Counted from the first letter of the stretch, positions 1-6,144 are shown. The stretch is 64,000 nucleotides of DNA from a virus (IMGVR_UViG_3300032897_000001:36795-100794); one strand, 5' to 3'. Numbers and translations: made by a program. The notes: a model not told the origin generated them from the sequence alone.

Positions 1-1
1 T

Positions 2-73
2 CTCGCAGAACGTGCTCAGCGGGCTGTTGTGGTTGACACTGAGCAGGCGCCCGACCAGTTGGAACTGTTCTAA
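2..73 (+). CDS. C-terminal end of an unidentified protein (partial)
   Basis: An open frame enters from the left edge and ends at the TAA at 71-73, giving a 23-residue tail that finishes DQLELF. Such a charged tail ending in Leu-Phe is protein-like, but too little is present to name a family. Three bases after the stop begins the first hammerhead-like element, the same stop-then-ribozyme spacing seen downstream at 3760-3764, which supports this being a real upstream cistron. Confidence 0.5.
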   Translation, partial: LAERAQRAVVVDTEQAPDQLELF

Positions 74-75
74 AA

Positions 76-130
76 GGCCGAAACACGGGATATCCCGTGT
101 CGCACCGTAAGGCGGTGCCTGATGATGGCC
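76..130 (+). ncRNA. Type II hammerhead ribozyme-like element, copy 1
   Basis: Reading in order: stem II strand GGCC (76-79), core GAAA (80-83), stem III closing A83-T100 with CACGGG/CCCGTG, cleavage triplet GTC ending at C101, stem I GCACCG/CGGTGC (102-107 and 113-118, loop TAAGG), core CTGATGA (119-125), one extra T, and the other stem II strand GGCC (127-130). All invariant core positions of a hammerhead are present in the circular order of type II. Predicted cleavage lies between 101 and 102, in the gap before the gene at 150. The extra T after CTGATGA is conserved in all five copies and could weaken or tune activity. Confidence 0.8.
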
Positions 131-149
131 AGAAAGAGGAGACAAACAA

Positions 150-371
150 ATGCGTGTATATTTTAACCCCGATGTGGTCGCGGCATATGGCGATATGGCC
201 GATACCCCTGAATTCAAAGTCGGTTTTATGGATTTCTATTTAGGAGTTCTCAACAATTCTGTGCCGGATCTTTTGCGGGATGAAAAATCCGCAATCGCTT
301 GGCGTTCTGGGTGGCATGCCGCACAAGCGTGCGCCGAAAGTTTTTTGAAAAATATTCAAAAAGACTGTTGA
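150..371 (+). CDS. Hypothetical protein, 73 aa
   Basis: This starts at ATG with a strong GAGGAG site about 10 bases upstream, directly after hammerhead copy 1. The protein is acidic and aromatic-rich, with no recognisable motif, signal peptide or membrane segment. Its last codons run through an AT-rich inverted repeat, and its TGA sits inside the -35 box of the next promoter. Coding and control sequence therefore overlap, and the C-terminus (ESFLKNIQKDC) may be an accident of that overlap. Function unknown. Confidence 0.7.
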   Translation: MRVYFNPDVVAAYGDMADTPEFKVGFMDFYLGVLNNSVPDLLRDEKSAIAWRSGWHAAQACAESFLKNIQKDC

Positions 372-395
372 CGTTTCCTGGGGAATGCTTATTAT
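339..395 (+). promoter_or_regulatory. Early promoter 1 with spacer palindrome and upstream AT-rich inverted repeat
   Basis: The -35 TTGACG (368-373) and -10 TATTAT (390-395) are 16 bases apart. The spacer holds TTCC-TGG-GGAA (375-385), a palindrome placed where a repressor would block RNA polymerase. Just upstream, TTTTTTGAA/TTCAAAAA forms an AT-rich inverted repeat. The same three-part arrangement recurs at 843-901 and 3353-3411, which argues for a shared regulator. Drives the gene at 453. Confidence 0.7.
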
Positions 396-452
396 CAATC
401 TTGTCAGACGGGCCGGACAGACCGAGCCAGACCAGAAAGAGGGGAGACGGTT

Positions 453-809
453 ATGGGTTCCTATGAAATCATCCGCCACGAAATCAAGAATGTGAAGGCA
501 GCGAAAGCGGCGTTCGCCCGGCTGGAAGCCGCATACAAAATGGTTGATGCGGAATACGTCAACGATGAGTCTTGGCAGGAGTTCCACGGCGTTGAGTACA
601 AATTCGGCGGTTTGGCGTGGTGGAAGGCCCGTGTGCTGGCAATGACCATCAGGATTGAGTGGCAGGCTAGTACCCGCGTGTTCATCTCTCCCCCTTCCGA
701 GGAAAGCCGCAACAAGGACTCTTTTGAAGGTGGTCACCACGAAGTATACACCGATCGCAAGGCATTGGCTGCAGCGCAAATCAAGGTGGCCGCGTTGCTC
801 CGCGGCTAA
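453..809 (+). CDS. Hypothetical protein, 118 aa
   Basis: ATG follows a good GAGGGGAG site. The leader from the promoter at 368-395 is short and has no hammerhead core, unlike neighbouring genes. The protein begins with an Ala/Lys-rich helical stretch, then a Trp-rich centre (FGGLAWWKARVLAM) and a C-terminal helix. No signal peptide or known catalytic motif is visible. A hairpin with a T-run follows at 816-851, so this gene is probably a single-gene transcription unit. Function unknown. Confidence 0.75.
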   Translation: MGSYEIIRHEIKNVKAAKAAFARLEAAYKMVDAEYVNDESWQEFHGVEYKFGGLAWWKARVLAMTIRIEWQASTRVFISPPSEESRNKDSFEGGHHEVYTDRKALAAAQIKVAALLRG

Positions 810-815
810 CCCCAC

Positions 816-851
816 GGCGCCCATGGACTTTGTGGGCGCCAAAAGTTTTTT
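816..851 (+). terminator. Probable rho-independent terminator after the 453-809 gene
   Basis: GGCGCCCA (816-823) pairs with TGGGCGCC (833-840) around a 9-base loop. AAAAG and then six T residues follow. The T-run is slightly offset and also belongs to the AT-rich inverted repeat of the next promoter. Confidence 0.6.
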
Positions 852-901
852 GAAGTTTTTTCAAAAAACTTATTGACCTTTCCTGGGGAATGCCCTAGAG
901 T
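843..901 (+). promoter_or_regulatory. Early promoter 2 with spacer palindrome and AT-rich inverted repeat
   Basis: AAGTTTTTTGAA and its inverted partner TTTCAAAAAACTT occupy 843-871. The -35 TTGACC (873-878) and -10 TAGAGT (896-901) are 17 bases apart. The spacer again contains TTTCCTGGGGAA (879-890), identical to promoter 1. Transcription would start near 909, at the beginning of the conserved structured leader. Confidence 0.72.
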
Positions 902-908
902 AGCTTTG

Positions 909-1009
909 TTGGTTGGAACGAAAGGCGGTGACACGGGCAGGTCCAATGGTAATCGGCAGAACTAGACTCCCTAACGTATGAACGGGAAAGAGTCTGTGAG
1001 AGGCGAAAA
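909..1009 (+). ncRNA. Structured 5' leader of unknown class, copy 1
   Basis: About 100 bases between promoter 2 and the hammerhead copy at 1010 are nearly identical to 3419-3519. A helix AGACTC (964-969) with GAGTCT (990-995) encloses a 20-base loop. In the second copy this helix reads CAGTCC/GGACTG, so most pairs changed together while the loop stayed almost fixed. That is direct covariation evidence for a folded RNA. The 5' part, including GGCGGTGACACGGGCAGG, is almost invariant. I do not recognise the class; a ligand- or protein-binding leader is possible. Confidence 0.65.
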
Positions 1010-1065
1010 GGTCGAAACGGCAGAGACTCTGCCGTCGTGTCGTAAGGCGGCACCTGATGATGACC
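1010..1065 (+). ncRNA. Type II hammerhead ribozyme-like element, copy 2
   Basis: Stem II reads GGTC (1010-1013) with GACC (1062-1065), a compensatory change from the GGCC/GGCC of copy 1. Core GAAA is 1014-1017. Stem III CGGCAGA/TCTGCCG is closed by A1017-T1035, with cleavage expected after C1036. Stem I GTGTCG/CGGCAC has one G-U pair. CTGATGA is 1054-1060, followed by the extra T. It lies between the structured leader and the ribosome-binding site of the gene at 1082. Confidence 0.82.
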
Positions 1066-1081
1066 AAAGGGAGTACCGATC

Positions 1082-1378
1082 ATGAAAAACGAAGCATTTG
1101 AAGCCGCTCTTGCAGCATTCTTGGTTGCCGCACAAGCTTTGTGCGATGCCAGCGGCTCTTACAGCTATACCAAACTGTCTATGCAATACGGGCGCCGTTA
1201 TGTCCGTATCGTCGCAGAACGCTCCGGACAACAGTCCGTATGGGGATTTGTGGACACCACAAACGGGAATGTGCTTAAGGCAGCCAGCTGGAAAGCACCC
1301 GCTACCAAATATGCACGCGGCTGCATTTATGACGAAAATCGGGGTTGTGGCCGGGCAAGGTGGATGGGTGTTGCTTAA
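1082..1378 (+). CDS. Hypothetical protein, 98 aa
   Basis: ATG is preceded by AAAGGGAG, just downstream of hammerhead copy 2. The first 25 residues form an Ala-rich amphipathic helix. The middle has alternating polar and aromatic residues suggesting beta strands (RRYVRIVAERSG, SVWGFVD). No known motif was recognised. It is the first gene of an operon that continues through 1454 to the AAA+ ATPase, with hammerhead copy 3 between the first two genes. Function unknown. Confidence 0.72.
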   Translation: MKNEAFEAALAAFLVAAQALCDASGSYSYTKLSMQYGRRYVRIVAERSGQQSVWGFVDTTNGNVLKAASWKAPATKYARGCIYDENRGCGRARWMGVA

Positions 1379-1382
1379 AGCA

Positions 1383-1438
1383 GGCCGAAACGGCGGAGAT
1401 TCCGCCGTCGCACCGTAAGGCGGTGCCTGATGATGGCC
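1383..1438 (+). ncRNA. Type II hammerhead ribozyme-like element, copy 3
   Basis: It starts four bases after the stop of the 1082-1378 gene. GGCC (1383-1386) pairs with GGCC (1435-1438). GAAA follows the first strand, stem III is CGGCGGA/TCCGCCG, cleavage is expected after C1409, stem I is GCACCG/CGGTGC with loop TAAGG, then CTGATGA plus the extra T. Cleavage would separate the 1082 and 1454 cistrons. Confidence 0.82.
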
Positions 1439-1453
1439 AAAAGGAGAAAGACA

Positions 1454-1642
1454 ATGGCAGAATTTATCGTGTCAAAATACAAAATCGGCGACATCGTAAC
1501 TTTGAAAAGCGGCGAGGTGTTGCGCATTACCGCGATCCGCGATCGCGCCCACTACACCAAGGCCGCATATAGTGCGGTGGAAGTCCGTAAGGGTAAGCGT
1601 CCTGGTAAAGAACGTCTCTTCATTGAGGCGGACGCGTCATGA
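1454..1642 (+). CDS. Small beta-barrel-like hypothetical protein, 62 aa
   Basis: I chose the ATG at 1454 because AAGGAG lies 8 bases upstream. An upstream in-frame ATG would fall inside the hammerhead core. The sequence YKIGDIVTLKSGEVLRITAI followed by a second strand-rich half resembles a small SH3-like or KOW-like barrel, a fold often used to bind nucleic acid. It sits between ribozyme copy 3 and the AAA+ ATPase gene, 37 bases upstream of the latter. No function is assigned. Confidence 0.72.
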   Translation: MAEFIVSKYKIGDIVTLKSGEVLRITAIRDRAHYTKAAYSAVEVRKGKRPGKERLFIEADAS

Positions 1643-1679
1643 CGCGGCATAACGAAATTCAAAACGCTGGGGAACAAAA

Positions 1680-3311
1680 ATGACACAGACCAAAAGCCAG
1701 ATTGTTGCGGCGGATGTCGCCGCTTTGTTGCGGGCGCGGAACCCGCTGATTTGGATCGTTACCCGGGAAGAATCTCGGGTTGAAACCAACATTGTGCAGG
1801 CCGCGGCTGCAGCGGGATATGGTGCCTGCACATGGGATGTCGCACAAGGCGCACGCACTATCGACGGGGCACGGGTGCCGGGTAGTGATGGCACTGAGGA
1901 TGTCAGCGCCATGTTCGCGATGATAAAGGCACAATCCGAAAATGTGCAGCGTGCACAACGGTGCGTGTGGATCATGCGAGACTTGGCGCCATGGCTGCAA
2001 GGGCCAATCGGCATGGTCACGTTGCGACAGCTTCGGAACCTTGCCCGGGCACTGCCCGGGACCGGGCGGAGCACGTCACAGGCAATCGTCGTGTTGACGA
2101 CTTCCCCAAATGTCCCGGACGAATTGGAGGGACACGCGGTAGTGATCGAATGGCCCTTGCCCGATCGCGAGGAAATTGCGGCAATCCTTGACGCTGCAAT
2201 CACGGCACTGCCCGAAAACGATGAGAAAGGCGTGCCCGTTCGCGGTCCCGCAACACCAATCAATGGGGTTCGCGAGGCAGCAATTGATGCGGCGGTGGGG
2301 CTTTCCGGAGAGGAAGCCGCGGCGTGTTTTGCAAAATCCTTGGTACAGATCCGGAAGATCGACCCGCCGCTGATTACCAAGGAAAAGCGCCGCGTCATCT
2401 CCAAGGCAGGTGTTTTGGAGTGGTTCGAACCGCTTTCTGGCGGGTTGGGCGCTGTGGGTGGTCTCGACAATCTAAAAGATTGGCTGATTGCCCGGCGCGC
2501 CGCTTATTCGCCACGTGCGCGGGCTTATGGTCTGCCAGCGCCAAAAGGTGCACTCCTTGTTGGTGTCCCCGGGTGTGGTAAGTCGCTCACAGCAAAGGCT
2601 GTTGCAACAGCCTGGGGCGTGCCCTTACTTCGGATGGACCTGGGCGCATTGAAGAGTAAATATGTGGGCGAATCCGAAGGGAACCTTCGGAAAGCGTTCC
2701 AGATCATTGAAGCCATGGGGCGGTGCGTCGTGTGGCTGGATGAAATTGAAAAAGCCTTGGCAGGCGCAACGCAAGGCGCTGCAGATGGTGGCGTGTCATC
2801 GGATGCTTTGGGCGCCATTCTAGGGTGGATGCAAGATCGTAGCGGACAGGCGTTTGTCGTAGCTACTGCAAACGACATCTCTGCGCTGCCTCCGGAATTG
2901 CTCCGTAAGGGGCGATTTGATGAAGTGTGGTTCGTTGATTTGCCGAACCCTGATGAACGGGCAAGCATCCTGTCCGCCGCATTACGGGCACACGGTCGGG
3001 ACACCAAAACGCTTGTGTCCAAAGAACAGGATTCCGCTGCTGTAGTTGCAGCAACGGAAGGCTTTTCCGGAGCCGAAATTGCGGCACTGGTTCCGGACGC
3101 CATGTATACGGCATTCGGAGATGGGGAACGGGAAATTACCGTGGATGATCTGTGGTTTGCTGCAAGGCAGACTGTGCCGTCAACCCGGACATCAGCAGAG
3201 AAGATTGAGAAATTACGGGAATGGTCCCGCAGTGGTCGCGCAAGGCTTGCCACACGGACAGTTTCCAAGGCGGAGACTACACAAGGAACCGGGCGCAAAC
3301 TCGACATCTGA
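1680..3311 (+). CDS. Ycf46-like AAA+ ATPase, 543 aa
   Basis: The C-terminal half is a classic AAA+ module: Walker A GVPGCGKS near residue 294, Walker B VVWLDEIE near 350, and the second region of homology with the arginine-finger stretch LLRKGRFDE near 405. The N-terminal half lacks Walker motifs and begins with a short helix and RNPLIWIVTREESRVE. That pattern is typical of the degenerate first AAA domain of the Ycf46 family, ATPases of the FtsH/spastin type without the protease. Such proteins remodel partners or complexes using ATP; the phage substrate is unknown. It is the last gene of its unit and is followed by a terminator at 3318-3361. Confidence 0.9.
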   Translation: MTQTKSQIVAADVAALLRARNPLIWIVTREESRVETNIVQAAAAAGYGACTWDVAQGARTIDGARVPGSDGTEDVSAMFAMIKAQSENVQRAQRCVWIMRDLAPWLQGPIGMVTLRQLRNLARALPGTGRSTSQAIVVLTTSPNVPDELEGHAVVIEWPLPDREEIAAILDAAITALPENDEKGVPVRGPATPINGVREAAIDAAVGLSGEEAAACFAKSLVQIRKIDPPLITKEKRRVISKAGVLEWFEPLSGGLGAVGGLDNLKDWLIARRAAYSPRARAYGLPAPKGALLVGVPGCGKSLTAKAVATAWGVPLLRMDLGALKSKYVGESEGNLRKAFQIIEAMGRCVVWLDEIEKALAGATQGAADGGVSSDALGAILGWMQDRSGQAFVVATANDISALPPELLRKGRFDEVWFVDLPNPDERASILSAALRAHGRDTKTLVSKEQDSAAVVAATEGFSGAEIAALVPDAMYTAFGDGEREITVDDLWFAARQTVPSTRTSAEKIEKLREWSRSGRARLATRTVSKAETTQGTGRKLDI

Positions 3312-3317
3312 TGCTGG

Positions 3318-3361
3318 TTAGCGAAGCTGTGGCGGGTGCTGACAGCTTCGCTAAGTTTTTT
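3318..3361 (+). terminator. Rho-independent terminator of the AAA+ ATPase unit
   Basis: TTAGCGAAGCTGT (3318-3330) pairs perfectly with ACAGCTTCGCTAA (3342-3354), and GTTTTTT follows. The T-run is shared with the AT-rich inverted repeat of the next promoter. Confidence 0.85.
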
Positions 3362-3411
3362 GAAAAATATTCAAAAAACTTGTTGACGTTTCCCGAGGGA
3401 ACCCTTAGGAT
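3353..3411 (+). promoter_or_regulatory. Early promoter 3 with spacer palindrome and AT-rich inverted repeat
   Basis: AAGTTTTTTGAA (3353-3364) and TTCAAAAAACTT (3370-3381) form a perfect 12-bp inverted repeat. The -35 TTGACG (3383-3388) and -10 TAGGAT (3406-3411) are 17 bases apart. The spacer palindrome TTCCC-GA-GGGAA (3390-3401) differs from promoters 1 and 2 but keeps its symmetry, as expected for a selected operator. Confidence 0.74.
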
Positions 3412-3418
3412 AGCTTTA

Positions 3419-3519
3419 TTAGTTGGAACGAAAGGCGGTGACACGGGCAGGCCCAATGGTAATCGGCAGAACTCAGTCCCCTAACGTAGGAACGGGAAAG
3501 GACTGGTGAGAGGCGAAAA
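3419..3519 (+). ncRNA. Structured 5' leader of unknown class, copy 2
   Basis: This is nearly identical to 909-1009. The covarying helix is CAGTCC (3474-3479) with GGACTG (3500-3505). The enclosed 20-base loop differs from copy 1 at one position. Both copies sit between a promoter and a hammerhead element, so promoter, leader and ribozyme behave as one duplicated module. Confidence 0.65.
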
Positions 3520-3574
3520 GGTCGAAACGGCGGGTTCCCGCCGTCGTGTCGTGAGGCGGCACCTGATGATGACC
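3520..3574 (+). ncRNA. Type II hammerhead ribozyme-like element, copy 4
   Basis: Stem II GGTC (3520-3523) with GACC (3571-3574) matches the covarying form of copy 2. Stem III is CGGCGGG/CCCGCCG, again compensated. Cleavage is expected after C3545. Stem I GTGTCG/CGGCAC has loop TGAGG. CTGATGA is 3563-3569, followed by the extra T. It lies in the leader of the small gene at 3592. Confidence 0.82.
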
Positions 3575-3591
3575 AAAGAGGAGCAAACACA

Positions 3592-3762
3592 ATGAATACC
3601 AAAATGAAGAAGTTCAGTGCCGTTGCCTTCAAGGGCGAAGATCGGTTCATGTTTTCGTTCGATTGGCCCAACTGGTATCGTATCGAAGAAGAGGCGCGGC
3701 GCGTGCTGGATGAGAAGGGTTTCCCGGATTGGGAGTTCCGTAGCATCGATATTCGCGCATAA
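3592..3762 (+). CDS. Small hypothetical protein, 56 aa
   Basis: ATG follows AAAGAGGAG at good spacing after hammerhead copy 4. It starts MNTKMKKFSAVAFKGEDR and is rich in aromatic and charged residues. It ends in TAA at 3760-3762, one base before hammerhead copy 5. Promoter, leader and ribosome-binding site on one side and a ribozyme on the other all support it as a real cistron. No known motif; function unknown. Confidence 0.78.
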   Translation: MNTKMKKFSAVAFKGEDRFMFSFDWPNWYRIEEEARRVLDEKGFPDWEFRSIDIRA

Positions 3763-3763
3763 A

Positions 3764-3819
3764 GGCCGAAACGGCGGATATTCCGCCGTCGTGCCGTGAG
3801 GCGGCACCTGATGATGGCC
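3764..3819 (+). ncRNA. Type II hammerhead ribozyme-like element, copy 5
   Basis: GGCC (3764-3767) and GGCC (3816-3819) form stem II. GAAA, stem III CGGCGGA/TCCGCCG, cleavage after C3790, stem I GTGCCG/CGGCAC with loop TGAGG, then CTGATGA plus the extra T complete the core. It sits between the 56-aa gene and the gene at 3837, whose ribosome-binding site follows directly. Confidence 0.82.
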
Positions 3820-3836
3820 GAAAGGAAAGAAAACAC

Positions 3837-4694
3837 ATGGCGATCCAAGCTTCAACGCTACGTCCGGGACTTTTGGTTTCCCTGCGGACCAGCATCCAGG
3901 GCAATGTCAAATATGACAAAATTGACCTGGAAGAAGACCACGTAACAGAAGACGGACAAAGGAAGGCACGTTGGGAGACGGTGCGAACCATTGAAGATCC
4001 GGAAGAACATGAACGCGCCCACAAGGCGCGGGACCGGGTAAAGCTGTTGGTCCGCAGTGCGTGCGTGTTCTCGGAATTCGGACTGCTTTGCCCGGATGGA
4101 AAGACAGGCGTCCTTGATGAACAAATCAAGGAAGCCCGGCGCGTGGCAGACGAGTTCAACGCCACATCCACTATAAGCAAGGTGCGGGTCTATGTGCTTG
4201 TTGGGCGTATCGCGCCCGATGATGCTGAGGCAGTGAAGGCGATTTCCAGTGAAATTCGGGAATTGCTCTCCACAATGGAGACTGGGATTTCAAACCTTGA
4301 TGTGAAGTCCGTGCGTGCGGCTGCAGATCGTGCCAAAAATCTTGGTACAATGCTTTCCCCGGACGCTCAGGAACGCGTTCTAGAAGCTGTGGAAGCGGCG
4401 CGGGCAGTTGCCCGTAAAATTGTGAAGGCTGGGGAACAGGCCGCACAGGAGATAGACAGGACAACGATTGCGCGGATTGCCGCCGCACGAACGATGTTCC
4501 TGGATATCGACACTGTGCCGACCGAAATCGGCACAGCAGAATCGGTTGGGCGTGCTGTTGATCTGGCTCCCGAGGTTCCCGAGGAAGTGCCGACACAGGA
4601 TCAAGTGAAACACGAATCCTCTGTGCTGGATTTGGAACCCGTTGCGGATATCGGTGCAACGGTTGCGCCGCAAACCCGTAACGTCGAATTTTGA
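3837..4694 (+). CDS. Hypothetical helical protein, 285 aa
   Basis: ATG is preceded by GAAAGGAAAG after hammerhead copy 5. The protein is mostly helical and highly charged: a basic/acidic N-terminal third, a central stretch of long Ala/Glu/Arg helices (about residues 120-210) and an acidic, Pro/Val-rich tail. No catalytic motif was recognised. It heads a run of closely spaced small genes to about 6500 with stop-start overlaps. The helical middle and loose acidic tail suggest a scaffold or nucleic-acid-associated role, but this is only inference. Confidence 0.78.
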   Translation: MAIQASTLRPGLLVSLRTSIQGNVKYDKIDLEEDHVTEDGQRKARWETVRTIEDPEEHERAHKARDRVKLLVRSACVFSEFGLLCPDGKTGVLDEQIKEARRVADEFNATSTISKVRVYVLVGRIAPDDAEAVKAISSEIRELLSTMETGISNLDVKSVRAAADRAKNLGTMLSPDAQERVLEAVEAARAVARKIVKAGEQAAQEIDRTTIARIAAARTMFLDIDTVPTEIGTAESVGRAVDLAPEVPEEVPTQDQVKHESSVLDLEPVADIGATVAPQTRNVEF

Positions 4695-4707
4695 GAGGAG
4701 AACAACA

Positions 4708-5052
4708 ATGCCTTGTGAAACCAAACTTGCGCCCGGGCAGACGATTTCCGGGAGAATCGCCGAAATCAAGGCGGCAGTTGAAAAGCTTTCGGCACTGTTA
4801 GCTGCCGACAAAGTCAAGGTGATAATTGGTCCGCAAGGATCGATTGCCTTTCAAGGCTGGGTTGAACCAGACCGCAATGGCGTATCGGACCTGTGCGCAT
4901 ATCGGCGCATTATGGCGAACGGATCTGTTCTGGCTCGACAAAAGATTGCTCGGGCAGAACAGCTTGCAGGGCGAACGGTTAATCGGCAGGCAGTCGCCCA
5001 GGGATGTCACAGTCATGACGGCGGTCACACGTGGCACGATCACAAGGGATAA
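4708..5052 (+). CDS. Hypothetical protein, 114 aa, His-rich C-terminus
   Basis: I chose the ATG at 4708 because GAGAGGAG lies just upstream; upstream extension would overlap the previous gene. A helical N-terminal half (ISGRIAEIKAAVEKLSALLA) precedes a strand-rich part. The last residues, CHSHDGGHTWHDHKG, hold four His and one Cys and could bind a metal. It overlaps the next gene by 22 bases. Function unknown. Confidence 0.68.
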   Translation: MPCETKLAPGQTISGRIAEIKAAVEKLSALLAADKVKVIIGPQGSIAFQGWVEPDRNGVSDLCAYRRIMANGSVLARQKIARAEQLAGRTVNRQAVAQGCHSHDGGHTWHDHKG

Positions 5053-5252
5053 AACTAGACCCGCAGTTACACGCCATTCTTGATGAATGGCGTGTGGCAT
5101 TCGAAATCGTCAACAAACGGTGTCACGCACAGATAAAAATAGACGGACGAGTCGTCCTTACAATACCTCGCAACGGGAAAATTCATCCCGTTGCGACACC
5201 AAACGCAAAAGCCGCATTGCGGCGGTTTCTCAGAAACAGGGAAGTGAAATGA
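5031..5252 (+). CDS. Hypothetical protein, 73 aa
   Basis: It starts at GTG 5031 within the end of the previous gene and ends in ATGA shared with the next start, so translation is probably coupled. The C-terminal half PNAKAALRRFLRN is basic and helical, as in small nucleic-acid-binding proteins. The start is uncertain because the ribosome-binding site is weak. Function unknown. Confidence 0.55.
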   Translation: MARSQGIKLDPQLHAILDEWRVAFEIVNKRCHAQIKIDGRVVLTIPRNGKIHPVATPNAKAALRRFLRNREVK

Positions 5253-5764
5253 GCGATACGGGAATTTATCGACTCGGTGCCCGTCCAGCATTGCTTGGAG
5301 AGGTGCGAAATGCGTGGCTTGGCGCCATGTACGTTTGGAATGATGTAGCGATACGCCATCTCGGATTGCACGGATTCGGAATGGACCCTGCACAGCACAA
5401 GCGCATATGGAATGCGCACCACCATGTGAAAATGCCCGGGCATGAAATAATTGTGCTTTTAAGCACGATGGATTATGCTATCGCCCGGGCGAAAGATCGC
5501 AGGCAGGTGGTGGCGGCACTTGCCCGTTACGGGCAACAGCACCCGCGATCGAATCTAGGAACCCAGGCAAGGATTATCCGGGAAGCCTCCTTGGAAGATG
5601 GAGACTTCATTGCTTGGCTGGGGACATCTGCGGGTAATTATTGGTTTCTCTCCCGATCCGAAAATGAAGATCCGCCGCGGTTTTACGATCCGCGCCAAGA
5701 AACCAAGCACTTTGACATTGTCGCCGAAGCGCTAGCTTACAGCAAGGAGGAGTCAGCAACATGA
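5249..5764 (+). CDS. Hypothetical protein, 171 aa
   Basis: The ATG at 5249 overlaps the previous stop as ATGA, with GGGAAG upstream; an upstream extension of the frame reads as non-coding. The protein is globular with many Trp, His and Arg residues. It has no signal peptide or recognised catalytic motif. It ends in ATGA overlapping the DUF1874 gene, so the two may be translated together. Confidence 0.7.
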   Translation: MSDTGIYRLGARPALLGEVRNAWLGAMYVWNDVAIRHLGLHGFGMDPAQHKRIWNAHHHVKMPGHEIIVLLSTMDYAIARAKDRRQVVAALARYGQQHPRSNLGTQARIIREASLEDGDFIAWLGTSAGNYWFLSRSENEDPPRFYDPRQETKHFDIVAEALAYSKEESAT

Positions 5765-6144
5765 CTGTCTATATCTCGAATGCGTTTAGTCTCAACATGC
5801 TTGACGGTGTTAAGCAGACACAGAGCAGCAAGCCTTTTGTTGCTTTTCTCAACCAAATGAGAACGAAAATAACAACGGATGGTTCTGAGATAAGTGTCCC
5901 CTGGCTTCCTGATGCAGAAGGGGAAATCGTGTCCATTGTCGGACATGAACAGAGTGCGGCGATTTTCTCCGCTATCCTTGGTAAAGAAGTGAAATTCAAC
6001 CGTCAGACTATTGTGCTCTCCCCCGGAGATACCCTCATTGTTGGGCAGTACACGGGTCCGCGACTTCCCAAGGGTGCCACAACACTGCCCGAAGGCGCCT
6101 CCATTGTGTGGTGGCGCGTATGTGAATTATCCGTTAACGATTGA
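5761..6144 (+). CDS. DUF1874 / AcrIII-1-like ring nuclease (anti-type III CRISPR), 127 aa
   Basis: The protein opens with VYISNAFSLNML and later has IVGHEQSAAIFSAILG (His62), NRQTIVLSPGDTLIVGQYTG and PRLPKGATTLPEGA. This is the signature of the DUF1874 (STIV B116-like) family. Family knowledge: AcrIII-1 members cleave cyclic tetra-adenylate, switching off type III CRISPR signalling, with a catalytic His in the GH motif. Here the His is kept and the Arg of RLP is present at 101, but the residue usually seen as Glu in RLPEG is Lys104, which might change activity. There is a longer than usual insert around residues 15-45. Start overlaps the previous stop (ATGA), placing it in the early operon where an anti-defence gene is useful. 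Confidence 0.85.
   Translation: MTVYISNAFSLNMLDGVKQTQSSKPFVAFLNQMRTKITTDGSEISVPWLPDAEGEIVSIVGHEQSAAIFSAILGKEVKFNRQTIVLSPGDTLIVGQYTGPRLPKGATTLPEGASIVWWRVCELSVND

Noticed and set aside
400-450. Possible sixth hammerhead before the 453 gene
   Set aside because: GGGCC and tail sequences resemble the other leaders, but there is no CTGATGA, no GAAA and no stem I hairpin.
1637-2470. Long minus-strand open frame of 277 codons under the AAA+ gene
   Set aside because: It is the antisense of the ATPase gene, with Ser/Arg/Pro-rich composition, no ribosome-binding site and no motif; the plus-strand gene carries complete AAA+ motifs. The same applies to 2525-3307.
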